Shown here: positions 1 to 9,715 of the stretch, piece by piece
Numbering within the stretch: position 1 is the first letter of the stretch
Layout of the letters: each line of letters opens with the position of its first letter
NCBI RefSeq assembly: GCF_020923435.1
Contig: NZ_CP087263.1
Coordinates: forward strand, 3,119,970 to 3,183,969
Length of the DNA stretch: 64,000 nucleotides
Reading direction: 5' to 3'
From: Brevibacillus humidisoli
Lineage (GTDB): Bacteria; Bacillota; Bacilli; Brevibacillales; Brevibacillaceae
Position numbers and translations under genes: made by a program
Notes under the pieces: model-generated
Told to the model about the DNA's origin: nothing
Database searches by the model: none
The model's input: the letters and a program-made list of their open reading frames with translations, nothing else

Positions 1-375
1 ATCTCCGTCTGCTGCAAACCGCTTCAATTCTTCCATCTCTGTCTCAGGATCGAAGTGAAGCACCCCTTGCTGGCGCGTATGGACGCGGGCAACCGATTCG
101 CCACCGCGGATTTTGACCACGTTGGCGCTGGTGGGGATCGGATTGGACGGCAGCAGTTCTCTGCCGAGCAGCCTGTTGATCATGGTCGACTTTCCAGCCG
201 AAAAATGGCCGCAAAAAGCGATCACCAATTCTCCTCCGCCCGCTTTTTCCGCCAACTGCCGCAGCTTAGCCGCCGTGCCGCTATCGCCTGTCTCCTCCGC
301 CAGGCGGGCAGCGCGCTCGATCCGCTCGGCCATCTCCGGAAAACTCCCCTTCTCCATCACTTGCTTGCTGTTCAC
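1..375 (-). CDS. Dynamin-family GTPase, N-terminal part (runs off left edge)
   Basis: The reverse strand from a GTG at 375 is open for 125 codons to the window edge. Around residue 58 it shows the P-loop GHFSAGKST, followed by a G2-type PTSAN segment, in the arrangement of bacterial dynamin-like proteins (DynA/YpbR class), which remodel or tether membranes using GTP. A GGAG lies about 10 bases before the GTG; an in-frame ATG at 357 is a weaker alternative. Bacterial members usually run to several hundred or over a thousand residues, so most of the gene lies outside. The P-loop and following region are seen directly; the membrane role is family knowledge. Confidence 0.8.
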   Translation of the reverse strand, partial: MNSKQVMEKGSFPEMAERIERAARLAEETGDSGTAAKLRQLAEKAGGGELVIAFCGHFSAGKSTMINRLLGRELLPSNPIPTSANVVKIRGGESVARVHTRQQGVLHFDPETEMEELKRFAADGD

Positions 376-490
376 GACTCGATCATCTCCATCTGTCTAC
401 TTCACCATGCCGAATGTACCATACCTCATCCGTTTGTTCAACGACTAGAAACAGGATGGAGTGAGAAAACTGCGATCCTTGAGAGAAGTC

Positions 491-533
491 AAAAAAATAA
501 GAAAGGCTGCGATGGAGTGATGATCGCAGCCTT
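491..533 (-). terminator. Intrinsic terminator downstream of the LLM oxidoreductase
   Basis: A 10-bp perfect stem (504-513 with 523-532, core GGCTGCGAT) is followed on the minus strand by a T-rich tract (TTTCTTATTTTTTT). It ends transcription of the minus-strand gene stopping at 646 and isolates it from the dynamin-like gene. Confidence 0.85.
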
Positions 534-645
534 GTAATGTCATCGGAAGGTACTGCTGCCCGATCCCCCTGTCGGCTATCGGTGGGCAAAATAACCGTTC
601 ACTGATCTGCTTTTCTGGGTTAGAAAGCGGGCGGCCTCCCGTTCA

Positions 646-1641
646 CTATTGATCCCGGAAGGCGGGCATAACTTCCTCGGCAAACAACTTGATCGACGAC
701 TTCACCTTTTCATGCTCCATGCCTCCGAAGTTCATCAAACACATCAGATGATTGACGCCGGCGTCTTGGTACTTCTTGATCTCGGCGATGCAGTCTGCCG
801 GCGAACCGACAATCAACTGTTCTCTGGCGGCGAGATCTTCATATACCGCCCCTTTGCCGTACAGCCTGGTGCGCAGGTAGCGGTTGAGCGGTTCATAAGC
901 GTTCTGCACTGCTTCCTGTGTTGTCTCGGCCACATGCACATGCAGGGCAATCGGCTTTTCCAACATGGCCGGATCAAATCCTGCCGCCAGACTGGACTTA
1001 TCGTAATGGTCGATGATTGATTTCAACTCGGCCACAGAGTTGCTGTTTACATAGGCGACCCCCATGATCGGCTCACCCATCTTGGCCACATATTCCACTC
1101 CCTGCGGACGAAGGGCTGCCACCCAGGTAGGCACCTGCTTCTGTACCGGCAGAACGTCGAGCGAGATCTCCCCGTACTCGTGATACTCCCCTTTATAGGT
1201 GAACCGTTCTCCACTCCAGAGCCGTTTGAGAATATCAAATTTCTCATTAAACAAGAACGGTTTGATAGCCGGATCAATCTTAAAACCGCCAAACTCATGC
1301 GGCAGATAGCCGCTGCCTAATCCCATGTTTAAACGACCGCCGCTGAGATAGTCGACGAGCGCATAATCTTCTGCCACCCGGACAGGATCGTGGAAGGGCA
1401 GGACCACTACTGAAACCCCGAGCCGAATCCGTTTAGTGATCCCGGCAGCAGCCGTCATCAACATATGGGGCGATGTCAGTATGCCGTATTGGTGAAAGTG
1501 ATGTTCGGCATACCATACGGCATCGTACCCGTATTGCTCACCAAGCACGGTCTGTTCCAGCACCTGCTCCAAAAACTGACCCGGCGTGCGCGGCAGTTCG
1601 TTGGCATAGTTGTCAAACACAGTAAAAAGACCAAACTTCAT
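646..1641 (-). CDS. LLM-class flavin-dependent oxidoreductase
   Basis: 331 residues starting MKFGLFTVFDNYANELP. Members are bacterial-luciferase-like (TIM-barrel) monooxygenases or oxidoreductases using reduced flavin. Features seen are a DAVWYAEHHF segment near residue 46, RIRLGVSVVVLPFHDP near residue 77, and GGRLNMGLGSGY near residue 106, all typical of the family. The ATG at 1641 is preceded by AAGGAGGAGTTTCGTC; the longer frame to 1713 has no such site. It lies downstream of the Liv operon and a DUF3870 gene on the same strand, separated by 166 bases with a large hairpin, so co-transcription is possible but unproven. The substrate cannot be told from sequence. Confidence 0.85.
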   Translation of the reverse strand: MKFGLFTVFDNYANELPRTPGQFLEQVLEQTVLGEQYGYDAVWYAEHHFHQYGILTSPHMLMTAAAGITKRIRLGVSVVVLPFHDPVRVAEDYALVDYLSGGRLNMGLGSGYLPHEFGGFKIDPAIKPFLFNEKFDILKRLWSGERFTYKGEYHEYGEISLDVLPVQKQVPTWVAALRPQGVEYVAKMGEPIMGVAYVNSNSVAELKSIIDHYDKSSLAAGFDPAMLEKPIALHVHVAETTQEAVQNAYEPLNRYLRTRLYGKGAVYEDLAAREQLIVGSPADCIAEIKKYQDAGVNHLMCLMNFGGMEHEKVKSSIKLFAEEVMPAFRDQ

Positions 1642-1678
1642 GACGAAACTCCTCCTTGTTTTGGGTTGGAATATGAAC

Positions 1679-1746
1679 AAGGCCGGCTGAAACCAAGGCT
1701 TAGACCATGACAATCGCCATGTCCTCTTCCTTGTTCCGCCGGCCTT
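1679..1746 (-). other. Long hairpin between DUF3870 and LLM genes
   Basis: AAGGCCGGC (1679-1687) pairs perfectly with GCCGGCCTT (1738-1746). Inner segments extend the structure (CCAAGG with CCTTG, and GACCATG with CATGTC). No proper T-run follows on the minus strand, so this is more likely a processing or stabilising hairpin, or a weak terminator, than a strong intrinsic terminator. Confidence 0.5.
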
Positions 1747-1807
1747 ATTTGCTAGTGAGAATTGGTTGTGCTCCGCATCCCCGTAAATAAGCAGCTTGAC
1801 TCTCTAT

Positions 1808-2137
1808 TCATTGTTTTCTCATCTCGTGATAACGATCGATCGCCGCTCGTATCGATTGCAGCACGGCCCCTTGACCGGGTACCAGAAATCGTTCCTGTAT
1901 CAACTTGGTAATATCACCCACACCATTGGCGATGCTTCTGCCTCGGAGCAGATGAGCCAGATAGTCGCTCGTCTTTTCCATGACAAACGTAAACGCGGCG
2001 TCCACGATCACATCATCATCCACATCGATGATCAACACACAGCCAACCAATGTGTAGACTTCGTACAGTGTAGTTCCTTTGGGCACCTGGGCGAATCCGG
2101 CCGCCAGCACCGTGTTTCTGCCTTCGTAATCAGTCAT
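1808..2137 (-). CDS. DUF3870 family protein
   Basis: 109 residues starting MTDYEGRNTVLAAGFAQVPKG. The pattern of a G-A-Q-x-P-x-G opening, a V-G-x-x-L-x-I-D strand, then LIQERF and a long C-terminal helix matches small DUF3870 proteins, whose function is unknown. The ATG at 2137 follows GGGAGGTGTCGAC, and the gene starts 70 bases after livGF, so it is probably the last gene of the Liv operon. The open frame continues upstream into livGF but without a usable start. The association with a branched-chain amino acid type transporter is the only functional clue. Confidence 0.65.
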   Translation of the reverse strand: MTDYEGRNTVLAAGFAQVPKGTTLYEVYTLVGCVLIIDVDDDVIVDAAFTFVMEKTSDYLAHLLRGRSIANGVGDITKLIQERFLVPGQGAVLQSIRAAIDRYHEMRKQ

Positions 2138-2207
2138 GTCGACACCTCCCTCACTGCCGATTTCCCGCAAAAACAGCAGGATTTTATCGATTCCGCTCTT
2201 GTTGCCT

Positions 2208-3572
2208 TTAGGGTCCGGCGAGAAACGCCTGGCTGAGTCGAGCATCCGCGAGCAGTTCTTCGGGCGCCCCGCTAAACTGGATGCTGCCCCGCTCCAGGGT
2301 ATAGACGCGGTCTGCAATGCGCAGGGCAGCTCGCGCATTCTGTTCGACCAGCAGGATCGTCATCCCTTGTTCCTTCAACTCGTACAGCTTCTCAAAGATC
2401 TCAGCAACGATAAGTGGTGCCAGGCCCAGGGAGGGTTCATCCAGCATCAGCACTTGCGGTCTGGCCATCAGTCCTCTGGCGATCGCAAGCATCTGCTGCT
2501 CGCCGCCGCTCAGCGTCCCGGCAAGCTGCTTGCGTCGCTCCCGTAAACGAGGGAACAGGGCATACATCCGCTCTACATCCTCTTCAATCGATGCTGCTTC
2601 CCCTCTGTCCGGCTTCCAGAAGTGTCTGCGGGTGTATGCGCCAAGTTGCAAGCTCTGCTCAACGGTAAGCTCTGCGAACATTCCCCGCCGCTCCGGCACA
2701 TGACTGATGCCAAGGGCAGCCAACTGTTCGGCAGTCCTTCCCTGTACTTCTTTTCCGTGCACGTACACTGCTCCTGCTGATACCGGGATAAGTCCCGAGA
2801 TCGCCGCCAACAGAGTAGACTTGCCTGCGCCGTTGGCACCGACGATCGTAACCAGTTCATGCCGTTTAACTACCAAAGAGACGTTTCTCAACACATGGAT
2901 GCTGCCTCGGTGAGCATCCAGATGACGCACCTCGAGAGCCGTCCCCTCCTCCGCTGGCTGCCGCCGCGTGGACGAACTGGTCAACTCTCCGCTCTCTTTT
3001 CCCAGGTATGCTTCGATCACCCGCTCATTGCTGCGGATCTCTGCCGGTGTTCCGATCGCGATCGGCGTTCCGAACTCCAGCACCACAATCTGGTCAGCTA
3101 CCTCCATCACAGTCGACATGTCGTGCTCGATCAGCAAAATCGTCAGTCCGTCTGCCCGCAGGCGCTTCAACAGATTGACCATCGAGGCGATTTCTTCCCT
3201 GCTTAATCCGGACATCGGCTCATCCAACAGCAGCAGTTTCGGCTCAACCGCCAGTGCCCTGGCTACCTCCAGCAGACGCTGCTCACCAAATGACAGATCT
3301 TTTGCCGGAGTATCCGCCTTGTGAGTCAATCCAACGTCGGTCAGTAGCTTCTGGGCAAAGGCAGACGCCGCCTGCTCCCGTTCCTGTACGCGCGGCAATC
3401 GCAGCATCACCGACAACAGCCCCGCTTCTTGCGTCTGTCGACAGGCCACCAGCACATTTTCCAGCACGCTCAGATTGGTAAACACCTGCAGGTTTTGGAA
3501 GGTACGTGAGAGTCCACGGCGGGCGATCTGATGCGGTTTGCCTTCAAAGGAGAGCAACGCCTGTCCGTTCAT
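2208..3572 (-). CDS. Fused LivG-LivF ABC ATPase, LivG half lacking Walker A
   Basis: 454 residues. Residues 1-190 match LivG and residues 210-454 match LivF, joined by a polar linker (about 191-211). The second half has Walker A GANGAGKST (245-253), signature LSGGEQQ, and LMLDEPSLGL. The first half has signature LSFGEQ (93-98), LLLLDEPMSG and the switch histidine region LLIEHD, but no Walker A. The opening MNGQALLSFEG looks like a normal LivG N-terminus and jumps straight to KPHQIARRG, which in LivG lies roughly 60-70 residues later. This reads as an in-frame internal deletion. The start is coupled to livM (ATGA overlap, GGGAGGAAAGCGAC upstream). ATP hydrolysis at the LivG site should be lost. 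Confidence 0.8.
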   Translation of the reverse strand: MNGQALLSFEGKPHQIARRGLSRTFQNLQVFTNLSVLENVLVACRQTQEAGLLSVMLRLPRVQEREQAASAFAQKLLTDVGLTHKADTPAKDLSFGEQRLLEVARALAVEPKLLLLDEPMSGLSREEIASMVNLLKRLRADGLTILLIEHDMSTVMEVADQIVVLEFGTPIAIGTPAEIRSNERVIEAYLGKESGELTSSSTRRQPAEEGTALEVRHLDAHRGSIHVLRNVSLVVKRHELVTIVGANGAGKSTLLAAISGLIPVSAGAVYVHGKEVQGRTAEQLAALGISHVPERRGMFAELTVEQSLQLGAYTRRHFWKPDRGEAASIEEDVERMYALFPRLRERRKQLAGTLSGGEQQMLAIARGLMARPQVLMLDEPSLGLAPLIVAEIFEKLYELKEQGMTILLVEQNARAALRIADRVYTLERGSIQFSGAPEELLADARLSQAFLAGP

Positions 3573-4609
3573 GTCGCTTTCCTCCCATCGTGTTGCCTCA
3601 GCTTTGACCAGAGCTTGCTCAATCCTCCGGAAATCCCTTGCGGCATGAAGATCATCATCACGACGAGCAGTCCGCCAAAAAAGATCGTCTCCATCGCCCC
3701 CGCAGACGATTCTGACAAGAGCAGCGGGATCACTTCGCGCAGCAGTTCGATCAGTACGGTCACCACAATCACTCCCACAAGTCCGCCCCAGACGGAGGCC
3801 AGCCCACCGACGACAGCCATCAGCACATACTTGATCGACTGCTCAAATCCGAACAACTCCGGGCTGATGAAGGTCATGTAGTGAGCGTAGAGGGACCCGC
3901 TGATCGACCCCAGCACAGCACTGATGATGAAAGCTTGCCAGCGATAGCGACCGACATGCACCCCCATCGCTTCTGCCGCGGCTGAGCTGGCATGCACAGC
4001 CTGCAAGGTACGGCCCCAAGCAGAGCTGACCAGATTGCGCACGAGCAGAATGAGAGCAAGCGCCACTGCCCAGACAAAGTAGAACCAGCCTGTCTCAGAG
4101 GACAACCCGAGCCCAAACAAGTCAAACGAAGGAATTCCGACCAAACCAGAGGGCCCTCCCGTTAGTTCCGTTTCCTCCAACAGAAAAATATTGACGACGA
4201 TGCCAAATCCCAAAGTGGCCAGGGAAAGCAAGTGTCCGTGCAGGTTGATCGTGATCAACCCCAGCAACGCGGCAACCCCTCCGGTCAAAACGATGCCGAT
4301 CAGCAGAGCGACAATCGGCGGGAAGCCGTAGGTCGCGGTCAGGATTCCCGACGTATAGGCTCCCATGCCCCAAAACGCAGCCTGGCAAAGTGTCACAATG
4401 CCACCATATCCCATGATCAGGGTCATCCCAGTCGCTGCAATGACGTAGATGCCCATCAGCACAAACAAGCTCGTGATATAAGACCCGGTACTGAGTGGTA
4501 CGGCAAACAGCAGCAGCCCAAGGGCCATCAGTACGTGCCATCGCTGCGGAAACACGGGTTTGTTGGCATGTACATTCGTTTCTAGCTGTTTTTCCATCTC
4601 ATGCCTCAC
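3569..4609 (-). CDS. livM: Branched-chain amino acid type ABC permease LivM
   Basis: 346 residues with about ten hydrophobic segments. The run GPSGLVGIPSF and the conserved loop SSAWGRTLQAVHASSAAAEAMGV (EAA-like) are typical of LivM, the second membrane subunit of the Liv/HAAT importers. ATG at 4609 is preceded by TAGGAGGTGAGGC; an in-frame ATG follows at 4597. It sits 3 bases after livH and overlaps livGF by 4 bases, so the four genes form one operon. Substrates of this family include leucine, isoleucine, valine, urea and other amides, and cannot be narrowed here. Confidence 0.88.
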   Translation of the reverse strand: MRHEMEKQLETNVHANKPVFPQRWHVLMALGLLLFAVPLSTGSYITSLFVLMGIYVIAATGMTLIMGYGGIVTLCQAAFWGMGAYTSGILTATYGFPPIVALLIGIVLTGGVAALLGLITINLHGHLLSLATLGFGIVVNIFLLEETELTGGPSGLVGIPSFDLFGLGLSSETGWFYFVWAVALALILLVRNLVSSAWGRTLQAVHASSAAAEAMGVHVGRYRWQAFIISAVLGSISGSLYAHYMTFISPELFGFEQSIKYVLMAVVGGLASVWGGLVGVIVVTVLIELLREVIPLLLSESSAGAMETIFFGGLLVVMMIFMPQGISGGLSKLWSKLRQHDGRKAT

Positions 4610-4612
4610 CTC

Positions 4613-5500
4613 CTACACCCGTTTGGCACTGCGACCGCCTAGTATCCCCTGCGGCCTCAACACGAGCAGAAGGATCAACAGGAAAAAGGCGATCGCATCC
4701 TTGTAGCCGGAAGAGATTAATCCGGCGCCAAGCGACTCCAGCACTCCCAGCAGCAATCCGCCCAGTACCGCTCCGGGAATACTGGTCAATCCGCCCAGCG
4801 TAGCCGCGACAAAACCCTTCAATCCAATCATCAAGCCCATCTCCGGCGTAGCCAGTGAGATCGGCGTTACCACCACGCCAACCACACCGGCCAAGCTGGC
4901 ACCAAGCGCGAGGCTGAGCAGGGCCATTTTTTCCGGTGAGATGCCCATCAATCTGCTTACTTCCTTATTGATCATGCAGGCCCTCAGAGCAGTCCCCATA
5001 TAGGTTCGTTCAAAAAACAGGTACAACAGCAGCATGGAGAGCACGGCGATGATCACAACGACGATATCCTGCCGAGGCACAGCCGCCCCCAGCACCGTAA
5101 ATGGTTCTCCTTCAAAAAACGCAGGCAGGGTGCGGGGATTGCTCCCCCAGATGAACAAGGCGATTCCCCTCAGCATGATAGAGAGTCCAATCGTTATGAT
5201 GATCAGCACCACTTCAGAGGAATAGCGTGCCGGGTGCAGGGCGACCCGCTGTACAACAGCTCCTACCAGGCCAGCTGCCCCTACGGCGAGCAGACAGGCA
5301 AGCCACAGCGGCAGGCCGGTCGTCGCCAATGTCGCCCCGATCATCCCGGCAACCATCACAAACTCACCTTGTGCAAAGTTGATGACGCCGTTGACGTTGT
5401 ATATAGTGACGAAGCCAACGCTGATCAAGGCGTAAATGCCGCCAACGGCGATTCCGGAGAAGAGCAGTTGCAAGAGATCGGGAAAGGAAAGTCCGCTCAT
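4613..5500 (-). CDS. livH: Branched-chain amino acid type ABC permease LivH
   Basis: 295 residues, hydrophobic throughout, with GGIYALISVGFVTIYNVNGVINFAQGEF near the N-terminus and the GTALRACMINKEVSRLMGI cytoplasmic loop, both LivH hallmarks. The chosen ATG at 5500 overlaps the livJ stop as ATGA, a typical translational coupling. An in-frame ATG at 5515 inside livJ would add five residues. It forms the membrane channel together with LivM. Confidence 0.88.
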   Translation of the reverse strand: MSGLSFPDLLQLLFSGIAVGGIYALISVGFVTIYNVNGVINFAQGEFVMVAGMIGATLATTGLPLWLACLLAVGAAGLVGAVVQRVALHPARYSSEVVLIIITIGLSIMLRGIALFIWGSNPRTLPAFFEGEPFTVLGAAVPRQDIVVVIIAVLSMLLLYLFFERTYMGTALRACMINKEVSRLMGISPEKMALLSLALGASLAGVVGVVVTPISLATPEMGLMIGLKGFVAATLGGLTSIPGAVLGGLLLGVLESLGAGLISSGYKDAIAFFLLILLLVLRPQGILGGRSAKRV

Positions 5501-6717
5501 TGGGCCAACACCCATTTGCCATCCCGCACTTGCAGCATCACGACATCCTCCGGCTTCAAGCCCTGATGGTTATCCGCTGCCGTATCAAAGATGCCCGTCA
5601 GTCCGACCAGATGGTTCACATTTTCCAATCCATCTCGGATCGTCGCCCGCGTCACTTCTCCCTTGACAGCGGCCTGTTTGATCGCTTCCGTCAGCACTAG
5701 CACCGCGTCGTAGGCCATTCCGTCAATCGGGCTTGGCTTGGCCTTGTACTTCTCCTCGTATGCTTTTACGTAGTCGACAAGAATCTCTTTCTGTGGATCA
5801 TCTGCCGGCAGCTGATCCGCCACCCATACCTTGCTGGTGGCGATGTAAGTTCCTTCTGCCGCTTCGCCAGCCAATTCGATAAACGCGTTAGCCCCGGCAC
5901 CGGAACTGTAGATCAGCATGCTGTCCATTTTCAGCTCCCAAAAGTTGCGGTTGACGATCGAAGCGGCCGGCGGGATCGCCCAGACGATCACCGCATCCGG
6001 GTTTAGACTCTTGATCCGGGTTAACTGTGGTTTCATGTCTTTGTCCGTCGCACCAAACTTCTCTGCCCCGATGATCTCAATGCCGCTTTCTTTGGCAATC
6101 TGCTCAAACGTCTGCTTGCCGCTGTCACCGTATGCATTGTTGACAGAGATGAAAGCCACCTTGGTCTTGCCCTGCGCCTTTAGAAACTGGACAATACTGG
6201 TCGAGATATCTGCATTGTTGCTCGGCGTCTTAAAAATCCACTTCCGCTCCTCGACGGGGTGGACGATTTCATCCCCGGAGCCAACCGAGACCAGCGGCAC
6301 TTCCTCCTTTGTCATGTAGGGAATCAGCGGCATCGTCGTCGGTGTCGTGCCAGCTCCGATCACCGCAAGAACCTCGTCCTGACTGACCAGCTTTTTGGCT
6401 GCCACCAGGGAATTGGTCTCATTTGATTCGTTGTCGTAGACGATCAGGTCCAGCTTTTTCCCATTGATTCCTCCATCCGCATTGATTTTTTCCACCGCCA
6501 TCTGGATGGCGTCGCGCTGTGGTACGCCCCAGACAGAGGCTTTCCCGGTCAATTCCAGAACAGCACCGATCTTCAATTGCTCGGTGCCGCTTCCATTTGA
6601 AGCGCTTTCAGAATTCTGACCCCCAGACGCTGGCGAATCGCTTGTCCCTCCACAGGCCGCTAACCCGACAACCATAGCTGCTGACAGCAAGATGGTTCCC
6701 CACGACTTCTTCTTCAT
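5497..6717 (-). CDS. Leu/Ile/Val-family ABC substrate-binding lipoprotein
   Basis: 406 residues with a lipoprotein signal peptide (MKKKSW..., lipobox GLAAC, modified Cys22) and a Ser/Asn-rich linker. The mature part is a type I periplasmic-binding fold (KIGAVLELTGKASVWGVPQRDAIQMA; later AYGDSGKQTFEQIAKESG). It is the extracytoplasmic receptor of the LivHM-GF importer. Being first in the operon, it is preceded by a leader containing a strong terminator-like hairpin. The ligand is not readable; members also bind urea, amides or aromatic compounds. Confidence 0.88.
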   Translation of the reverse strand: MKKKSWGTILLSAAMVVGLAACGGTSDSPASGGQNSESASNGSGTEQLKIGAVLELTGKASVWGVPQRDAIQMAVEKINADGGINGKKLDLIVYDNESNETNSLVAAKKLVSQDEVLAVIGAGTTPTTMPLIPYMTKEEVPLVSVGSGDEIVHPVEERKWIFKTPSNNADISTSIVQFLKAQGKTKVAFISVNNAYGDSGKQTFEQIAKESGIEIIGAEKFGATDKDMKPQLTRIKSLNPDAVIVWAIPPAASIVNRNFWELKMDSMLIYSSGAGANAFIELAGEAAEGTYIATSKVWVADQLPADDPQKEILVDYVKAYEEKYKAKPSPIDGMAYDAVLVLTEAIKQAAVKGEVTRATIRDGLENVNHLVGLTGIFDTAADNHQGLKPEDVVMLQVRDGKWVLAQ

Positions 6718-6751
6718 GCCAAATCCCCCCTTATGTGGTTGAGAAAAATAG

Positions 6752-6890
6752 AAAAAACCCAGTAACGCAACACCCCTCTATGGCAATAAAGGGCCTTTGT
6801 ACGTCACTGGGCTTTACCTGCTAACGTTGAGATCGAGCTTGCGGCTTTCTCCCCAGAGGTAATCCAGTTCCCATGTGGAGTTTGGTATAA
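6752..6890 (-). promoter_or_regulatory. Leader of the Liv operon with terminator hairpin (possible attenuator)
   Basis: On the minus strand a possible -10 (TTATAC, 6885-6890) precedes about 75 bases with small complementary arms (ACCTCTGGGGAGA...GATCTC; ACCT...AGGT). Then comes a 10-bp stem (6802-6811 with 6758-6767, CCCAGT..ACG) followed by TTTTTTCTATTTTTC. A factor-independent terminator 35-100 bases before livJ is the classic layout of an attenuated operon. I do not recognise the upstream part as a known riboswitch or T-box (no GGGTGGNACCGCG). Confidence 0.55.
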
Positions 6891-6948
6891 TCACTTTATC
6901 AAAATTGTCACACAGTTTCAACGAGGATTTTTTCTCTATAACCCGTGA

Positions 6949-7470
6949 CTACCTGGCCAGCAGGTCGGCAAACGCCTTGGCGTAAGCGGGTAGATCCGGT
7001 GGACGACGGGAGCCGACAATGTGGCCGTCGACGACAACATCCTGATCGACCCAGGTGGCACCCGCGTTTTCCATGTCATCTTTGATGCCGGGAGTCGAAG
7101 TAGTGGTTACACCTTGCAGGATTCTGGCTGAAGCCAGCACCCACCCAGCATGGCAGATATGACCGATCGGCTTTTTTGATTCGTGCATGGCACGCACAAA
7201 AAAGAGCACTTCCGGATAGCGACGCAGCTTATCCGGCGCCCAGCCACCGGGAACGAGCACACCGTCGTAGTCGGCGGGATTCACCTCGACAAGCGATTTG
7301 TCCGACTTGCAGGGAACCCCGTACTTCCCGTGATAGGTTTCGTTGGCCGCAGGACCGACGATCTCCACCGTCGCGCCTTCCTCACGCAGGCGCAGCACCG
7401 GGTACCAAAGTTCCAAATCTTCGAACTCATGTTCGATGAAGCAGACCACCTTTTTTCCAGCCAATCTCAT
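6949..7470 (-). CDS. DJ-1/PfpI family protein
   Basis: 173 residues, the usual length for PfpI/YfkM-type proteins. The nucleophile elbow GHICHAGW puts the reactive cysteine at 106 next to His107, and the acidic partner is in IEHEFEDLE (Glu13/Glu15). The family includes general stress proteins, deglycases and class I amidotransferase-like hydrolases. ATG at 7470 has GAGGAATG-type upstream sequence. It is monocistronic in appearance, read away from the protease terminator. Either protective deglycase or stress protein is possible. Confidence 0.85.
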   Translation of the reverse strand: MRLAGKKVVCFIEHEFEDLELWYPVLRLREEGATVEIVGPAANETYHGKYGVPCKSDKSLVEVNPADYDGVLVPGGWAPDKLRRYPEVLFFVRAMHESKKPIGHICHAGWVLASARILQGVTTTSTPGIKDDMENAGATWVDQDVVVDGHIVGSRRPPDLPAYAKAFADLLAR

Positions 7471-7667
7471 CTCACATTCCTCCTGTCAGTTCTGTTTGCA
7501 GTTCTCCTCCCGAGCCCGATATCCTATCGGCAAACCGGGCAAAGCCATACTTCGTAGCCATCGGCCGTCACCATATTGGGGCACCCTTCCTATTGTAACA
7601 CGTTTGTCTCTTTCCTGCGGCGCAGGCGGCTTTTGTCCGGCGATCTGTTTTTTCCTGGTAGAAAGCG

Positions 7668-7713
7668 AAAAGCAAGAACCGTCTCTTACATGAAAGAAAC
7701 GGTTCTTGCTTTT
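7668..7713. terminator. Bidirectional intrinsic terminator
   Basis: AAAAGCAAGAACCG (7668-7681) pairs perfectly with CGGTTCTTGCTTTT (7700-7713), a 14-bp stem with A/T arms on both ends. It terminates the protease gene on the minus strand. The rest of 7471-7819 holds only the start region of the PfpI gene and no further gene. Confidence 0.85.
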
Positions 7714-7819
7714 ATTGGTGTTACTTGTCGTTTGCTGTATAGCCGTTGGCTGTACTGTCGTTTGCTATCTGGCTCTTTGCTAGGTCGTCTTTTCCCATCA
7801 ATCGAGGCCTATCCAGTGA

Positions 7820-9472
<1,653 letters not shown>

Positions 9473-9484
9473 TCATAAAAAAAT

Positions 9485-9506
9485 GTTTTGTCAGTCCTGA
9501 CAAAAC
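9485..9506. promoter_or_regulatory. 22-bp perfect palindrome upstream of the protease gene (candidate operator)
   Basis: GTTTTGTCAG-TC-CTGACAAAAC is a perfect inverted repeat with 10-base arms and a 2-base centre. It lies 19 bases before the protease start and just downstream of a TTATAT-like -10. Short spacing and position suggest a dimer-binding operator rather than a terminator. The adjacent response regulator is an obvious candidate binder, by inference only. Confidence 0.6.
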
Positions 9507-9715
9507 CATCATATAACAGGAAAAACATGACAGATATACTCGCCTTTTGATGATTGACAAATACTGATAATTATGTTAATAATATGAATATATGTACAGA
9601 GATATATATGAGGAGGGATGTGAATCGATGCTGGAGGTGGCGTAAAAGTGCCAAGACGCTTCCAATTCGGCAACGCTGATCGACACATTTTGATAGACAG
9701 GGAGGTAACAGTCTG

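Noticed and set aside
55-537. Two overlapping plus-strand open frames (55-537 and 113-448)
   Set aside because: They lie opposite the clear GTPase frame with an intact P-loop on the minus strand and have no ribosome binding site.
383-589. 68-codon minus-strand frame upstream of the GTPase gene
   Set aside because: It spans the intrinsic terminator at 491-533 and has no recognisable protein.
6752-6890. T-box or SAM riboswitch before livJ
   Set aside because: The GGGTGGNACCGCG antiterminator bulge and S-box core sequences are absent.
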